A stretch of DNA of 13,141 nt, taken from assembly GCA_019414545.1 (NCBI GenBank), contig DXLV01000046.1, forward strand, positions 1 through 13,141. Reading direction: 5' to 3'. The position numbers and the translations under genes were made by a program. The stretch comes from Collinsella sp. (GTDB lineage Bacteria > Actinomycetota > Coriobacteriia > Coriobacteriales > Coriobacteriaceae). Under the pieces are notes generated by a model that saw nothing but the letters and a program-made list of their open reading frames with translations, was not told the origin of the DNA and did not search any database. Shown one piece after another: positions 1 to 6,589 of this stretch; within the stretch, counting starts at the first letter, position 1; each line of letters starts with the position of its first letter.

Positions 1-109
1 GCACGCGCCCCTTAGCGTCTACCCTCTTCTCATAGGGGGAGCCATCGGAACCGATCAGACGTTCAATTGCGTCCGCAACAAGCGTTGTAAAATCTAGTGA
101 TATGAGCAT
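1..109 (-). CDS. Possible N-terminal part of a gene cut by the left edge
   Basis: On the minus strand an ATG at 109 opens a frame of 36 codons that has no stop before the window edge. It begins MLISLDFTTLVADAIERL and continues with a mixed, ordinary-looking composition. I do not recognise the family. The ribosome binding site is poor (only CGGG just before the ATG), and an open frame of this length can arise by chance, so this is a candidate only. If real, it is transcribed divergently from the DUF262 gene at 211, and the two would share the roughly 100-bp gap at 110-210. That gap shows a small CCTCC/GGAGG inverted repeat around 149-166 but no promoter I can defend. Confidence 0.3.
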   Translation of the reverse strand, partial: MLISLDFTTLVADAIERLIGSDGSPYEKRVDAKGRV

Positions 110-210
110 CCCGGTTGCTTCTGTGCTTCGATGCTCTCGTCTTTAGCGCCCTCCGTTCAGTGGAGGACTGACGGTAGGTGACGTAAAACAAGAAAAGGGA
201 GCAAGCGCAA

Positions 211-2334
211 ATGAAAGCAACCGAGGCAAATCTGCTCGACCTTATGGGCGTGGCGAAGATGCAGTTCGTCATTCCTGTGTACCAGCGAGTTTATTCGTGG
301 AGCGTAAAAGAGTGCGAAGTGCTTTGGGATGACGTCATGCGAGCGGGTCGTGATGACGTGCCGCATTTCGTGGGGTCGATGCTTTATATACCTGAGTCCG
401 AGAGCTCGGCCACAAGCATCTCGCGCGTGCTCCTGATCGATGGACAACAGCGCATGACGACGTTCTCATTGATGATTGCCGCCTTAGCTGATTATTTGGA
501 GAGCAATCCGGACAAGGCTGGTTTCCTTGGGGATCTCAAGATCTCGGCTCTGCGAAAGAATTACCTCTTTAACGATGACGACTACAACGGCCTGGCGCGT
601 TACAAGCTAGTGCTTTCGCAGGACGATAAAGAGACGCTGTTTTCCATCGTGTCTGGGTTTCCCATGCCAGATGAAAAATCGGATCGGATCGTCGAGAACC
701 ATGCGTTCTTCCGCGAAAAGATGCGCGGGAAATCATTCGACCCTGCAAGACTTTGGGCGGGGCTAAACCGCGTGCAGGTCATCGACACTAAGCTCACCGC
801 TGGCGTCGATAATGCCCAGCTCATATTTGAGTCTATGAACTCCAAGGGCAAGCCGCTCACACCTATTGACCTCATTCGTAACTACGTTCTTATGTCGCTT
901 CCCGACGACGAGCAGACCAAGCTCTACGAGGGTTACTGGCATCCGCTCGAGCTCTTGTTCGGAAAAGCTGGCGAGGAAGAGTTCAATGCATTTATTTGGT
1001 ACTGGCTGTGGCTCAAAGTTCCCAATAGGATGCCGAAGGAAAACGAGGCCTACCACGAGTTCAAACGCTATTTCGCTGACGACTACGATGGGGATACCGA
1101 GGGTCTGCTGAAGGAACTCCGCGAATATGCGCAAAGATATGCCAGGTTATTCCTTGGCAAGGAAAAAGACGAGGGCCTACGCCGAGTGTTCGGTAGAATT
1201 GCCTGTCTTTATGTGAAGCCGGTTAGACCTTTGCTGATGCTGCTTTACTCGGTTTATGAAGGAGGCAGGATTGACCGCAATACGTTTTTACGTATCTGCG
1301 AGACTATCGAGTCGTTTCTGTTCAGACGGGCGGTTTGCGGCAGGCTTACCACGGGTCTAAATAATTTCTTTGCCGGCATGTATCGCAACCTTGAGCAACA
1401 GGACGATATAGAGGAGTACGTTACGGCGATGCTCCTTATCCACAGCAGCGGTATGACCGCGTACTTCCCAACAGACGAGCATTTTGTCGAGGAGTTTAAG
1501 ACGCGTGACTGCTACAATCGCTTCTCCAAAAAGCGCTATTACCTGGAGCGCATTGAGAACTGGCACCACCCGAAGGAGCCCATCTCGGCTGACGATTACC
1601 AGATTGAGCACGTCATGCCCCAGACGATCGATGATGAACACGGCTGGAAGGAATCGCTTGGTGAGAACTGGGAAGACATCCACGACAGGTTGTGCAACAA
1701 CTTGGGAAACCTAACGCTGACGGGTTACAACCAGGAGTACTCAAACCGGTCGTTCTCGGACAAGCTCAACCTCCCTGACGTGGGACTTATGTGCAGCCCA
1801 CTCTACCTAAACAAGTCGATTGCCTCGCATGAAAAATGGGGCGAGGAGGAGATTGGGCAGCGTGCGGACGAGCTGGCGAAAGAGGCGTGCGAGATATGGA
1901 AGTACCCCGATCTTCCGGCAGATGTCGTCGACAAGTATCGCCCCTCTCGTGGGGAGTCTGACGAGGCGCCTATCTGGACTCTGCAGGAGAATCACCCAAC
2001 TTTTGCCGAAGGCGGACTCAACCAGAAGCTTTTCGATGAGGTGTGCGAGTCCGTTCTGATTGGTAACCCTTCGTGGGAGTCCTATATAGCCAAGTACTAT
2101 GTGGGCTTCAGGTCGGGCAAGCGAAAATTGCACGCCGTGCTAGAAGGCAGGACCAGCAATGGTGGCTGGATTGCCGTTGGCCTGGCAAAGAGTGTGGACG
2201 AGCTGATTGACCCGGAGGCCATGTGCCAGGACAAACGCACGCAGGGCGGATTTGGGCCGGGTATGCCGACCTATGTTGCACTCCGTAGCGCTGACGATAT
2301 CCCCGTGGTGCTCGATCTCATAAAGCAATGCTAG
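211..2334 (+). CDS. DUF262/DUF1524 protein, GmrSD-type nuclease, probable phage defence
   Basis: This 707-aa protein has the layout of the single-chain GmrSD-like family. The N-terminal DUF262 part shows IPVYQRVYSW (21-30), the nucleotide-binding signature DGQQR (77-81), and the family block FESMN..G..LTPIDLI (206-222). The DUF1524 HNH-like nuclease part carries IEHVMPQ (465-471, with the catalytic-type histidine H467), followed by LGNLTLT (498-504), N507, N512 and K518. From about 588 to the end is a separate module resembling DUF5655. Known relatives (GmrSD, BrxU) are modification-dependent restriction enzymes that use NTP hydrolysis to cut modified phage DNA; that role here is inferred from the family. 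The start is supported by GGGAG at 197-201, 9 nt before the ATG. It stands alone, with no methylase or partner gene nearby, and its codons are less biased than those of the metabolic genes, which fits an acquired accessory gene. Confidence 0.9.
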   Translation: MKATEANLLDLMGVAKMQFVIPVYQRVYSWSVKECEVLWDDVMRAGRDDVPHFVGSMLYIPESESSATSISRVLLIDGQQRMTTFSLMIAALADYLESNPDKAGFLGDLKISALRKNYLFNDDDYNGLARYKLVLSQDDKETLFSIVSGFPMPDEKSDRIVENHAFFREKMRGKSFDPARLWAGLNRVQVIDTKLTAGVDNAQLIFESMNSKGKPLTPIDLIRNYVLMSLPDDEQTKLYEGYWHPLELLFGKAGEEEFNAFIWYWLWLKVPNRMPKENEAYHEFKRYFADDYDGDTEGLLKELREYAQRYARLFLGKEKDEGLRRVFGRIACLYVKPVRPLLMLLYSVYEGGRIDRNTFLRICETIESFLFRRAVCGRLTTGLNNFFAGMYRNLEQQDDIEEYVTAMLLIHSSGMTAYFPTDEHFVEEFKTRDCYNRFSKKRYYLERIENWHHPKEPISADDYQIEHVMPQTIDDEHGWKESLGENWEDIHDRLCNNLGNLTLTGYNQEYSNRSFSDKLNLPDVGLMCSPLYLNKSIASHEKWGEEEIGQRADELAKEACEIWKYPDLPADVVDKYRPSRGESDEAPIWTLQENHPTFAEGGLNQKLFDEVCESVLIGNPSWESYIAKYYVGFRSGKRKLHAVLEGRTSNGGWIAVGLAKSVDELIDPEAMCQDKRTQGGFGPGMPTYVALRSADDIPVVLDLIKQC

Positions 2335-2368
2335 GCAAGGGCCGGGAATCTAATTCTCGGCCCTTGCC
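2334..2368 (+). terminator. Strong hairpin after the DUF262 gene
   Basis: A 16-bp stem pairs 2334-2349 (GGCAAGGGCCGGGAAT) with 2353-2368 across a 3-nt loop, with one G-U pair. It begins at the last base of the stop codon. No T-run follows on either strand, so it is not a classical intrinsic terminator. Its place between convergent genes makes a two-way transcription stop or 3'-end protection the likeliest role. Confidence 0.6.
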
Positions 2369-2400
2369 AGCTCGGAATTGCCGATGGCTTATCCGTCCGT

Positions 2401-2823
2401 CTACACCTCCGCAATCCCACGCGCCGCACTCAACAGCTCGTACTCCCTCTGGCTCCACTGGCGCAGTTCAGCGGCGTCGACGGCGTCGCGGCACAGGTCC
2501 AGGAACACCTCGGCGCCCTCGCAGAAGCACTCACGGGCAAAGTCACCCGAGCCGCTTGCGACGCACGAGCCGTCGGCAAAGAGCTTCCAGCTGGACGACT
2601 CGCGCGAGTCGTCTCCGAGCAGCTTGATCTGTAGCACGTGCGGGTCGCCGGCAACGTAGAGCTCTTCCTCGAGCACCCGCACGGTAAAGCGCATCTGGTG
2701 GGAGAGGCTGCTCTTGACCATGGCCGAGGCATAGCCGTTCGGCTTGTCCAGAAGATGCATTCGTTTTGGCTTGGCTGCCAGGTTGTGGAAATTGCGCTCG
2801 CTGCGCACAGAGAAATTGTCCAT
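2401..2823 (-). CDS. Hypothetical protein, 140 aa, unrecognised
   Basis: I do not recognise this protein. The frame stays open to 3096, but ATG at 2823 is preferred as the start because an AGGAA site lies 6-7 nt before it; upstream of this point the frame runs through the large hairpin and toward the repeat array, so that part is unlikely to be protein. The protein begins MDNFSVRSERNFHNLAAKPK and is soluble, with no signal peptide or membrane span. Alternating segments such as MRFTVRVLEEELYVAGDPHVLQ and SSWKLFADGSCVAS suggest beta strands in the middle. The C-terminal third is acidic and helical, with four cysteines overall. It converges on the DUF262 gene, and the hairpin at 2334-2368 separates them. 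Nothing in its context assigns a function. Confidence 0.6.
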   Translation of the reverse strand: MDNFSVRSERNFHNLAAKPKRMHLLDKPNGYASAMVKSSLSHQMRFTVRVLEEELYVAGDPHVLQIKLLGDDSRESSSWKLFADGSCVASGSGDFARECFCEGAEVFLDLCRDAVDAAELRQWSQREYELLSAARGIAEV

Positions 2824-2971
2824 ACGGATTCCTTTCATCGATGTTGGCAGGGCCACCGTGCCTCTTGGCCGGTTGGCGTCGGGATCGTGGAGCCAACTCT
2901 CTACCCCGACTCTGGATAAAACGCGCCCGCTCCTTGCTGGCACGATGGAGTCTATCAGCGCGCGCGGACAC

Positions 2972-3017
2972 AAATCAAGCGCCGCCTGCGAAATGATGTG
3001 CAGACGGCGCTTGATTT
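2972..3017. repeat. Large perfect inverted repeat / hairpin between divergent genes
   Basis: AAATCAAGCGCCG at 2972-2984 is the exact reverse complement of 3005-3017. After one C-A mismatch the pairing resumes for five more pairs (2986-2990 with 2999-3003, the last G-U), closing on an 8-nt loop. The total stem is about 19 bp. It lies in the 368-bp gap (2824-3191) between the starts of two divergent genes, where a terminator is not expected. The A-rich left arm and T-rich right arm could still stop transcription in either direction. It could also be an operator, a dispersed palindromic repeat or part of a small RNA. The rest of the gap at 2824-2971 shows nothing I can name. Confidence 0.75.
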
Positions 3018-3040
3018 CGCCGGCCGCTGTTAGGCTTAAA

Positions 3041-3156
3041 TTCGAAAAAATGTCGAAATATCCCGTGTAAAAGTACGGAAAAGTGTCGTAATACACACTT
3101 TAAAACCTCGAAAAAGTGTCGAAATGAGCATCTAGCAACCACGGAAAAGTGTATCC
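3041..3156 (+). promoter_or_regulatory. Four-copy 17-bp motif array with exact 33-bp period upstream of the ATPase gene
   Basis: Four copies begin at 3041, 3074, 3107 and 3140, each 33 bp apart. Their cores read CGAAAAAATGTCG, CGGAAAAGTGTCG, CGAAAAAGTGTCG and CGGAAAAGTGTAT. Copies 1 and 2 have dyad ends that change together: TTCG with CGAA, and TACG with CGTA, around a 9-bp RAAAARTGT centre. Copy 3 keeps TCG/CGA; copy 4 has lost the right arm. The 16-bp spacers are unrelated to one another, apart from an AT shared just after copies 1 to 3. Three helical turns between copies puts all sites on about the same DNA face. Copy 4 ends 35 bp before the ATPase start codon and overlaps a possible -10 element (TATCCT, 3152-3157), so a repressor array is the simplest reading. 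Confidence 0.75.
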
Positions 3157-3191
3157 TAGTGCTAAAACAGCACGTAATAAGGGGTACGCTT

Positions 3192-4514
3192 ATGCTGCAG
3201 AGAAAAGCAAAAGCACAGTTTGAATCTTGGCTTGCCTTGTCGCCTAACAAGGCTCTTTTGGTCAAGGGCGCCCGACAGGTAGGAAAGTCATATTTGGTCA
3301 ACGTCTTTGCAAGCGAATCGTTCGAAAATGTCGTGACGTTCGACCTTATCGCCGACGCGTCCGTGCGCGATTCGTTTTTGGCGGCAAAAAGCGCGGATGA
3401 CCTGCTTATGCGCATGTCTATTGCTGCAACGCAGCCGATGGTTGCGAACAAGACCGTTGTGATTATCGACGAGGTGCAGCGATGCCCCAACGTAGTGACG
3501 TTTATCAAATACCTGGTCCAGCGCGGCGACTTTCGATACATCCTTACCGGATCGCTCCTTGGCGTTGAGCTCGAGGGCATCGATTCCCTGCCGGTGGGGT
3601 ATGTCGAGCAGGTCCAGATGTACCCGCTCGACTTTGAGGAGTTTTGCTGGGCAAATGGCGTTGGTGCCAGCGTGTTTGACATGCTCAGGGGCCGTCTAAA
3701 GGATGAAGGGGAGCTCCCCGGCTATCTGTATGACCGCTTGCTCGATCTGTTCCACCAGTATGTGGTGGTGGGAGGCATGCCCGACGCGGTCAATTCCTTC
3801 TTGGCGACGCGCAATGTCGACGAGGTTCGAAACATCCACCGCGATCTTCACGCCCTGTATCGCGATGACATCGCAAAGTACGCTCCGCCTGAGCTACGCT
3901 TGGTTATTCGCGATATCTATGATCTGATTCCCAGCGAGGCCGGCTCCAAAAACAAGCGATTCAAACTGTCATCGATTAACGGTGTCAAACGTTTTTCGCA
4001 GGTGACAGATCATTTTCTCTGGCTATCGGAGGCGGGTGTCACGCTTCCCGTGTATAACGTAACGGCGCCCGTGGCACCCCTTTTATTGGGGGAGCAACGA
4101 AATCTGTTCAAGCTGTTTTACTTGGACACCGGAATGCTCATGTCGTCGTATTCCAAAAGGGTTGCCCAAGGCGTTTTTGATGGGGAGGCGGAAGACGCCT
4201 TTGGTATGAACATGGGGGCGGCGTTTGAGGGCTTCGTTGCCCAAGAGCTCAAAGCCCACGGATTCAGATTGCGCTACTTTACGTCTAAAAAAGTCGGCGA
4301 GCTCGATTTTGTGGAGGAGACGCTCGATGGGGAGGTCCTTGCCATCGAGGTCAAGTCGGGCAAGAGCTTTAAGTCCCATGCGGCGCTCGACAACGCACTT
4401 GCGACGAAGGGCTACGGAATCGATCGCGCCCTGGTACTTGCGGAATGTAATCTTCACCGCGATGGTGACGTGCTGTATCTGCCCATCTTTATGGCAGGGC
4501 TTTTGGAGCCGTAA
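3192..4514 (+). CDS. AAA-family ATPase with DUF4143 domain
   Basis: This 440-aa protein belongs to the AAA_14/DUF4143 ATPases, which are common in gut bacteria and whose cellular role is not settled. Walker A is GARQVGKS (26-33), Walker B is VVIIDE ending at D93-E94, and a sensor-like YILTGS lies at 116-121. The middle (about 270-310) has a winged-helix-like stretch, KRFKLSSINGVKRFSQVTDH. The C-terminal part matches a PD-(D/E)xK nuclease-like fold, with E in FEGFVAQEL, D372 in GELDFV, and E386 and K388 in IEVKSGK, so the putative nuclease residues are intact. I chose ATG 3192 because AAGGGG (3179-3184) sits 7 nt before it; a GTG at 3159 in the same frame has no such site. The length is usual for the family. 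The gene is alone, converges on the membrane-protein gene, and its upstream array suggests tight control, perhaps by its own winged helix (inference). Confidence 0.9.
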   Translation: MLQRKAKAQFESWLALSPNKALLVKGARQVGKSYLVNVFASESFENVVTFDLIADASVRDSFLAAKSADDLLMRMSIAATQPMVANKTVVIIDEVQRCPNVVTFIKYLVQRGDFRYILTGSLLGVELEGIDSLPVGYVEQVQMYPLDFEEFCWANGVGASVFDMLRGRLKDEGELPGYLYDRLLDLFHQYVVVGGMPDAVNSFLATRNVDEVRNIHRDLHALYRDDIAKYAPPELRLVIRDIYDLIPSEAGSKNKRFKLSSINGVKRFSQVTDHFLWLSEAGVTLPVYNVTAPVAPLLLGEQRNLFKLFYLDTGMLMSSYSKRVAQGVFDGEAEDAFGMNMGAAFEGFVAQELKAHGFRLRYFTSKKVGELDFVEETLDGEVLAIEVKSGKSFKSHAALDNALATKGYGIDRALVLAECNLHRDGDVLYLPIFMAGLLEP

Positions 4515-4551
4515 CATGCCGCCGGCTCTTCCGGCCCTCCCTTAACCCCCG

Positions 4552-5535
4552 CTACTCGTCCCCGTCGTTGGGGTCGCCCTTGAGGGTGTTGATGTCCAGG
4601 TACTGGTTATCGTCCTCTTTTTGCTGGGTCTCCGACTCCGCTTGGGTGGGGCCGCGGAACAGCTGGAATCCCTCAAACGCAATGACGCCGAGCAGGGCAA
4701 TGATAATGGCGATAAAGGCAACCTTGACTGCCTGCGGAAATTCCGAGAAACGCAGCGCCTTTTCCTCGGCGTAATAATCGGCAAAGCGCTCTTCGCCCGT
4801 GCTTTTGGTATACGCCGGCGCGGACGCGGCCTCCGGGTCATATTCCGGTGCAGGCGTGGCAGCGTACGGATCGTTGAGATAATCGCTCGATGCGGTGCCA
4901 TAATCCTCGGTCTCGATGCGACCGGTGCCAGCATAGCCATCGGAATAATCGGAATATGCCGCACCGCCCTCATAGTCCGCGGCGCTCGTGTTGGCGGCAA
5001 AAAGCGGGTTAACTGGAACATCGAGCGCCGGCATGCCGGTAGAGGTCTCATCCAGATCGGTTGCAGCCCAGGAATCGTAGGCAACTTGATGGGCAACGGG
5101 CTCGTCGAGCCTTGCGACCGGAGGCTTGCGTGCCGCAGGAACAGGCAACTGCTGGGCGCTGTACATAACGGTGCTGTCGGCCGATTTGTTCCGCGTCGCT
5201 GCAGCGAGAAATGCTGCCGTCTCGGACGGGTCGCTTGCGGGGCGGGGAGCGGGCGTGGGCGCCGAAGTGGGTGCGGGCGTAGGCGCGGGCGTCGAAACAG
5301 CCGACTGCGCAGGAGTCGGCGCAGATGCGGTCTTAGGCGCAAGTGCGGGATTGGGGTTTGACGGGCGAGCCCCGCCGCCCATGAGTTCGTCGGCGGTCCA
5401 CGGGCGATCATCCATCACGTCGTCAAGGCTCAGCGAAAACAAGTCGTCTTCACCCTCATCGAACATGCGGTGCACATGTCCACCAATTGCCGGAATCAAT
5501 CCGCGACCGGTGCATGATGCCTTGCTCAACGCCAT
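4552..5535 (-). CDS. Single-span membrane protein with Pro/Ala/Thr-rich cytoplasmic region
   Basis: The 327-aa product has a long hydrophilic N-terminal part with an acidic block (MFDEGEDDLFSLSLDDV) and a low-complexity TPAPTPAPTSAPTPAP tract. An Asp/Tyr/Ala-rich stretch follows, then one membrane span at about 271-288 (KVAFIAIIIALLGVIAF), and it ends in a short acidic tail of about 35 residues. There is no signal peptide, so the N-terminal part is probably cytoplasmic and the tail outside. I do not recognise a family; the layout recalls envelope or septum-associated scaffold proteins of Actinomycetota, but no catalytic or binding motif is visible. The start at 5535 is supported by AAAGGGTGG a few nt upstream; the frame stays open for 32 more codons with no better start. 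A 37-bp gap separates its end from the convergent ATPase gene. Confidence 0.75.
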   Translation of the reverse strand: MALSKASCTGRGLIPAIGGHVHRMFDEGEDDLFSLSLDDVMDDRPWTADELMGGGARPSNPNPALAPKTASAPTPAQSAVSTPAPTPAPTSAPTPAPRPASDPSETAAFLAAATRNKSADSTVMYSAQQLPVPAARKPPVARLDEPVAHQVAYDSWAATDLDETSTGMPALDVPVNPLFAANTSAADYEGGAAYSDYSDGYAGTGRIETEDYGTASSDYLNDPYAATPAPEYDPEAASAPAYTKSTGEERFADYYAEEKALRFSEFPQAVKVAFIAIIIALLGVIAFEGFQLFRGPTQAESETQQKEDDNQYLDINTLKGDPNDGDE

Positions 5536-5569
5536 TCTGTTCCACCCTTTCGAAATACTAATGACATCG

Positions 5570-5587
5570 ATTATATGGAACTTTCCA
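5570..5587 (-). promoter_or_regulatory. Candidate -10 element and adjoining palindrome for the membrane-protein gene
   Basis: Read on the minus strand, TATAAT (5575-5570) matches the sigma-70 -10 consensus exactly and lies 34 bp upstream of the start codon at 5535. Immediately upstream is TGGAA-AG-TTCCA (5576-5587), a short dyad that would fall in the promoter spacer and could be an operator. No good -35 hexamer is present; the best positions give sequences such as GACCGA. It suggests that this gene is transcribed separately from the regulator gene upstream. Confidence 0.4.
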
Positions 5588-5658
5588 AGCGGCTCGGTCT
5601 TGGATTCATGCTTTCCAGAACTCGCGCCCAAAAGGGGAGAGGCAATCCAGGCGAGTGC

Positions 5659-6312
5659 CTACTTGTCGCCTGCTGCCGCCTTGGCCTCATTGAGGTAGCT
5701 ATAGAAGCTGTACTTGGAGATGCCAAAGAACTCGCAGGCGCGCTCGCTCGACTTGGAAATGAGGAAGGCGCCGCGACGGTCAAGGTAGCCAATGGCACGA
5801 ATGCGCTCGTCTTTGGTCATGAGTGCCGCGGGCTTGCCCACAAACTGCTCGCACTCGTGCAGCAGGTCTTCGAGCAGGTCGCCGATGTTCTTGGTAATGG
5901 GCTCGGGTTCGGTATAGCCCGTGCCGCCGGTGCCGGTAAAGGCGTCGAGCGAACGCTCAAAAGCCTTCATAAGCGTAATGTCAAAGTTGATGCCCAAAAT
6001 GCCGACAGGCTTGCCCTCATCGTTGCGGATAAAGATCGTCGAGGACTTGAGCAGCTTGCCATCGGTGGTTTTGGTGAGGTATGGCTCGCGGTCGTGTACG
6101 TCGGTGGCGCCCTCGTGCATGGACTCAAACACAATATGGCTGGGGCCGTCACCCAGTTTGCGCCCGCTGACGTGGCCGTTTTCGATCACTACGATGGAGT
6201 GGTCCACGTCATCGGTCTCCAGATCGTGGACGACGATTTCGCAGTTGGGGCCAAATTGGAGCGCCAGACCGTGTGCAAGGCGCTTATAGAACTCAATCTG
6301 TGCGGGGGTCAT
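5659..6312 (-). CDS. YheO-like PAS/HTH transcriptional regulator
   Basis: The 217-aa protein has the two-part layout of the YheO/DauR family. A PAS_6 sensor at about 5-118 includes GRKLGDGPSHIVFE and LLKSSTIFIRNDEGKPVGILGINFD (split here around 88-111). A C-terminal HTH_22 at about 155-212 has ERIRAIGYLDRRGAFLI and ACEFFGISKYSFYSYL as the recognition part. Members bind DNA, and the PAS part probably senses a small metabolite; DauR of Pseudomonas represses D-arginine catabolism genes. The start has AGGAAGG 5 nt upstream. It is transcribed away from ygeX across a 277-bp region with two identical dyads, so it is the natural candidate to control ygeX-ygeY-ygeW in response to a purine breakdown product. 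That assignment is inference. E. coli has a sigma-54 type activator (YgeV) beside its cluster instead. Confidence 0.85.
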   Translation of the reverse strand: MTPAQIEFYKRLAHGLALQFGPNCEIVVHDLETDDVDHSIVVIENGHVSGRKLGDGPSHIVFESMHEGATDVHDREPYLTKTTDGKLLKSSTIFIRNDEGKPVGILGINFDITLMKAFERSLDAFTGTGGTGYTEPEPITKNIGDLLEDLLHECEQFVGKPAALMTKDERIRAIGYLDRRGAFLISKSSERACEFFGISKYSFYSYLNEAKAAAGDK

Positions 6313-6431
6313 GGGTGCCTTCCTAAAAATTAGTTTGGGCTCACTGTGCCATAAACCCCACTTGTTCGCAAATAACGAAAGCGTCGCTGTGTTATGTGAC
6401 CGTTCGGCGGCGAAAAGGTACCGATTACGGC

Positions 6432-6446
6432 AACAAACAATTTGTT
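6432..6446. promoter_or_regulatory. Operator-like dyad 1 upstream of ygeX
   Basis: AACAAA-CAA-TTTGTT is a perfect 6+6 dyad with a 3-bp centre. On the minus strand it reads CTAACAAA-TTG-TTTGTT, sharing a CT flank with dyad 2, so the two sites lie in opposite orientation. It sits 144 bp before the ygeX start codon and 120 bp from the regulator start codon. It is a likely binding site for the divergent YheO-like regulator or another dimeric factor. Confidence 0.6.
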
Positions 6447-6482
6447 AGGTTTTCCAATCAAAAAGTGTGATAGAACAGTGCT

Positions 6483-6497
6483 AACAAACTTTTTGTT
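6483..6497. promoter_or_regulatory. Operator-like dyad 2 upstream of ygeX
   Basis: AACAAA-CTT-TTTGTT has the same arms and the same 3-bp centre size as dyad 1, preceded by CT (6481-6482). Centre-to-centre distance between the dyads is 51 bp, about five helical turns, which would suit cooperative binding or a small loop. Between the two lies an AT-rich stretch with a weak -10-like TGATAG (6468-6473), but I cannot place a promoter with confidence. Confidence 0.6.
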
Positions 6498-6589
6498 TGG
6501 CATCCACATAAAAGTTCAGCCGTGTGAATGGGATCGGGCTGAAACGCGTATGCGGGGGCCGGCAAGAGAGAACTTAAGGAGTTCACCGT

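Noticed and set aside
67..93. Promoter TTGCGT/TAAAAT ahead of the DUF262 gene
   Set aside because: The spacer is only 15 bp and the site lies about 120 bp from the start codon, inside the possible divergent gene; too weak to list.
3041..3156. CRISPR array or short tandem repeat
   Set aside because: The motif is only 17 bp with 16-bp spacers, copies are degenerate, there are just four, and no cas genes are present; spacers do not match each other, so simple tandem duplication also does not fit.
3159..3191. GTG start adding 11 residues to the ATPase
   Set aside because: No ribosome binding site precedes it, it falls at the edge of the repeat array, and the ATG at 3192 has an ideal AAGGGG site.
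2975..3682. 235-aa minus-strand frame with an 11-residue repeat (FRHFFE-like)
   Set aside because: Most of it is antisense to the clear ATPase gene, and its repeat is merely the translation of the 33-bp DNA array (33 bp equals 11 codons). It has no supported start.
4506..4533. Terminator between the ATPase and membrane-protein genes
   Set aside because: GAGCCG/CGGCTC can pair over an 11-nt loop, but the stem is short and no T-run follows on either strand.
5617..5656. Terminator after the PAS/HTH regulator gene
   Set aside because: Only a 6-bp ACTCGC/GCGAGT pairing over a long loop, with no T-run on the minus strand.
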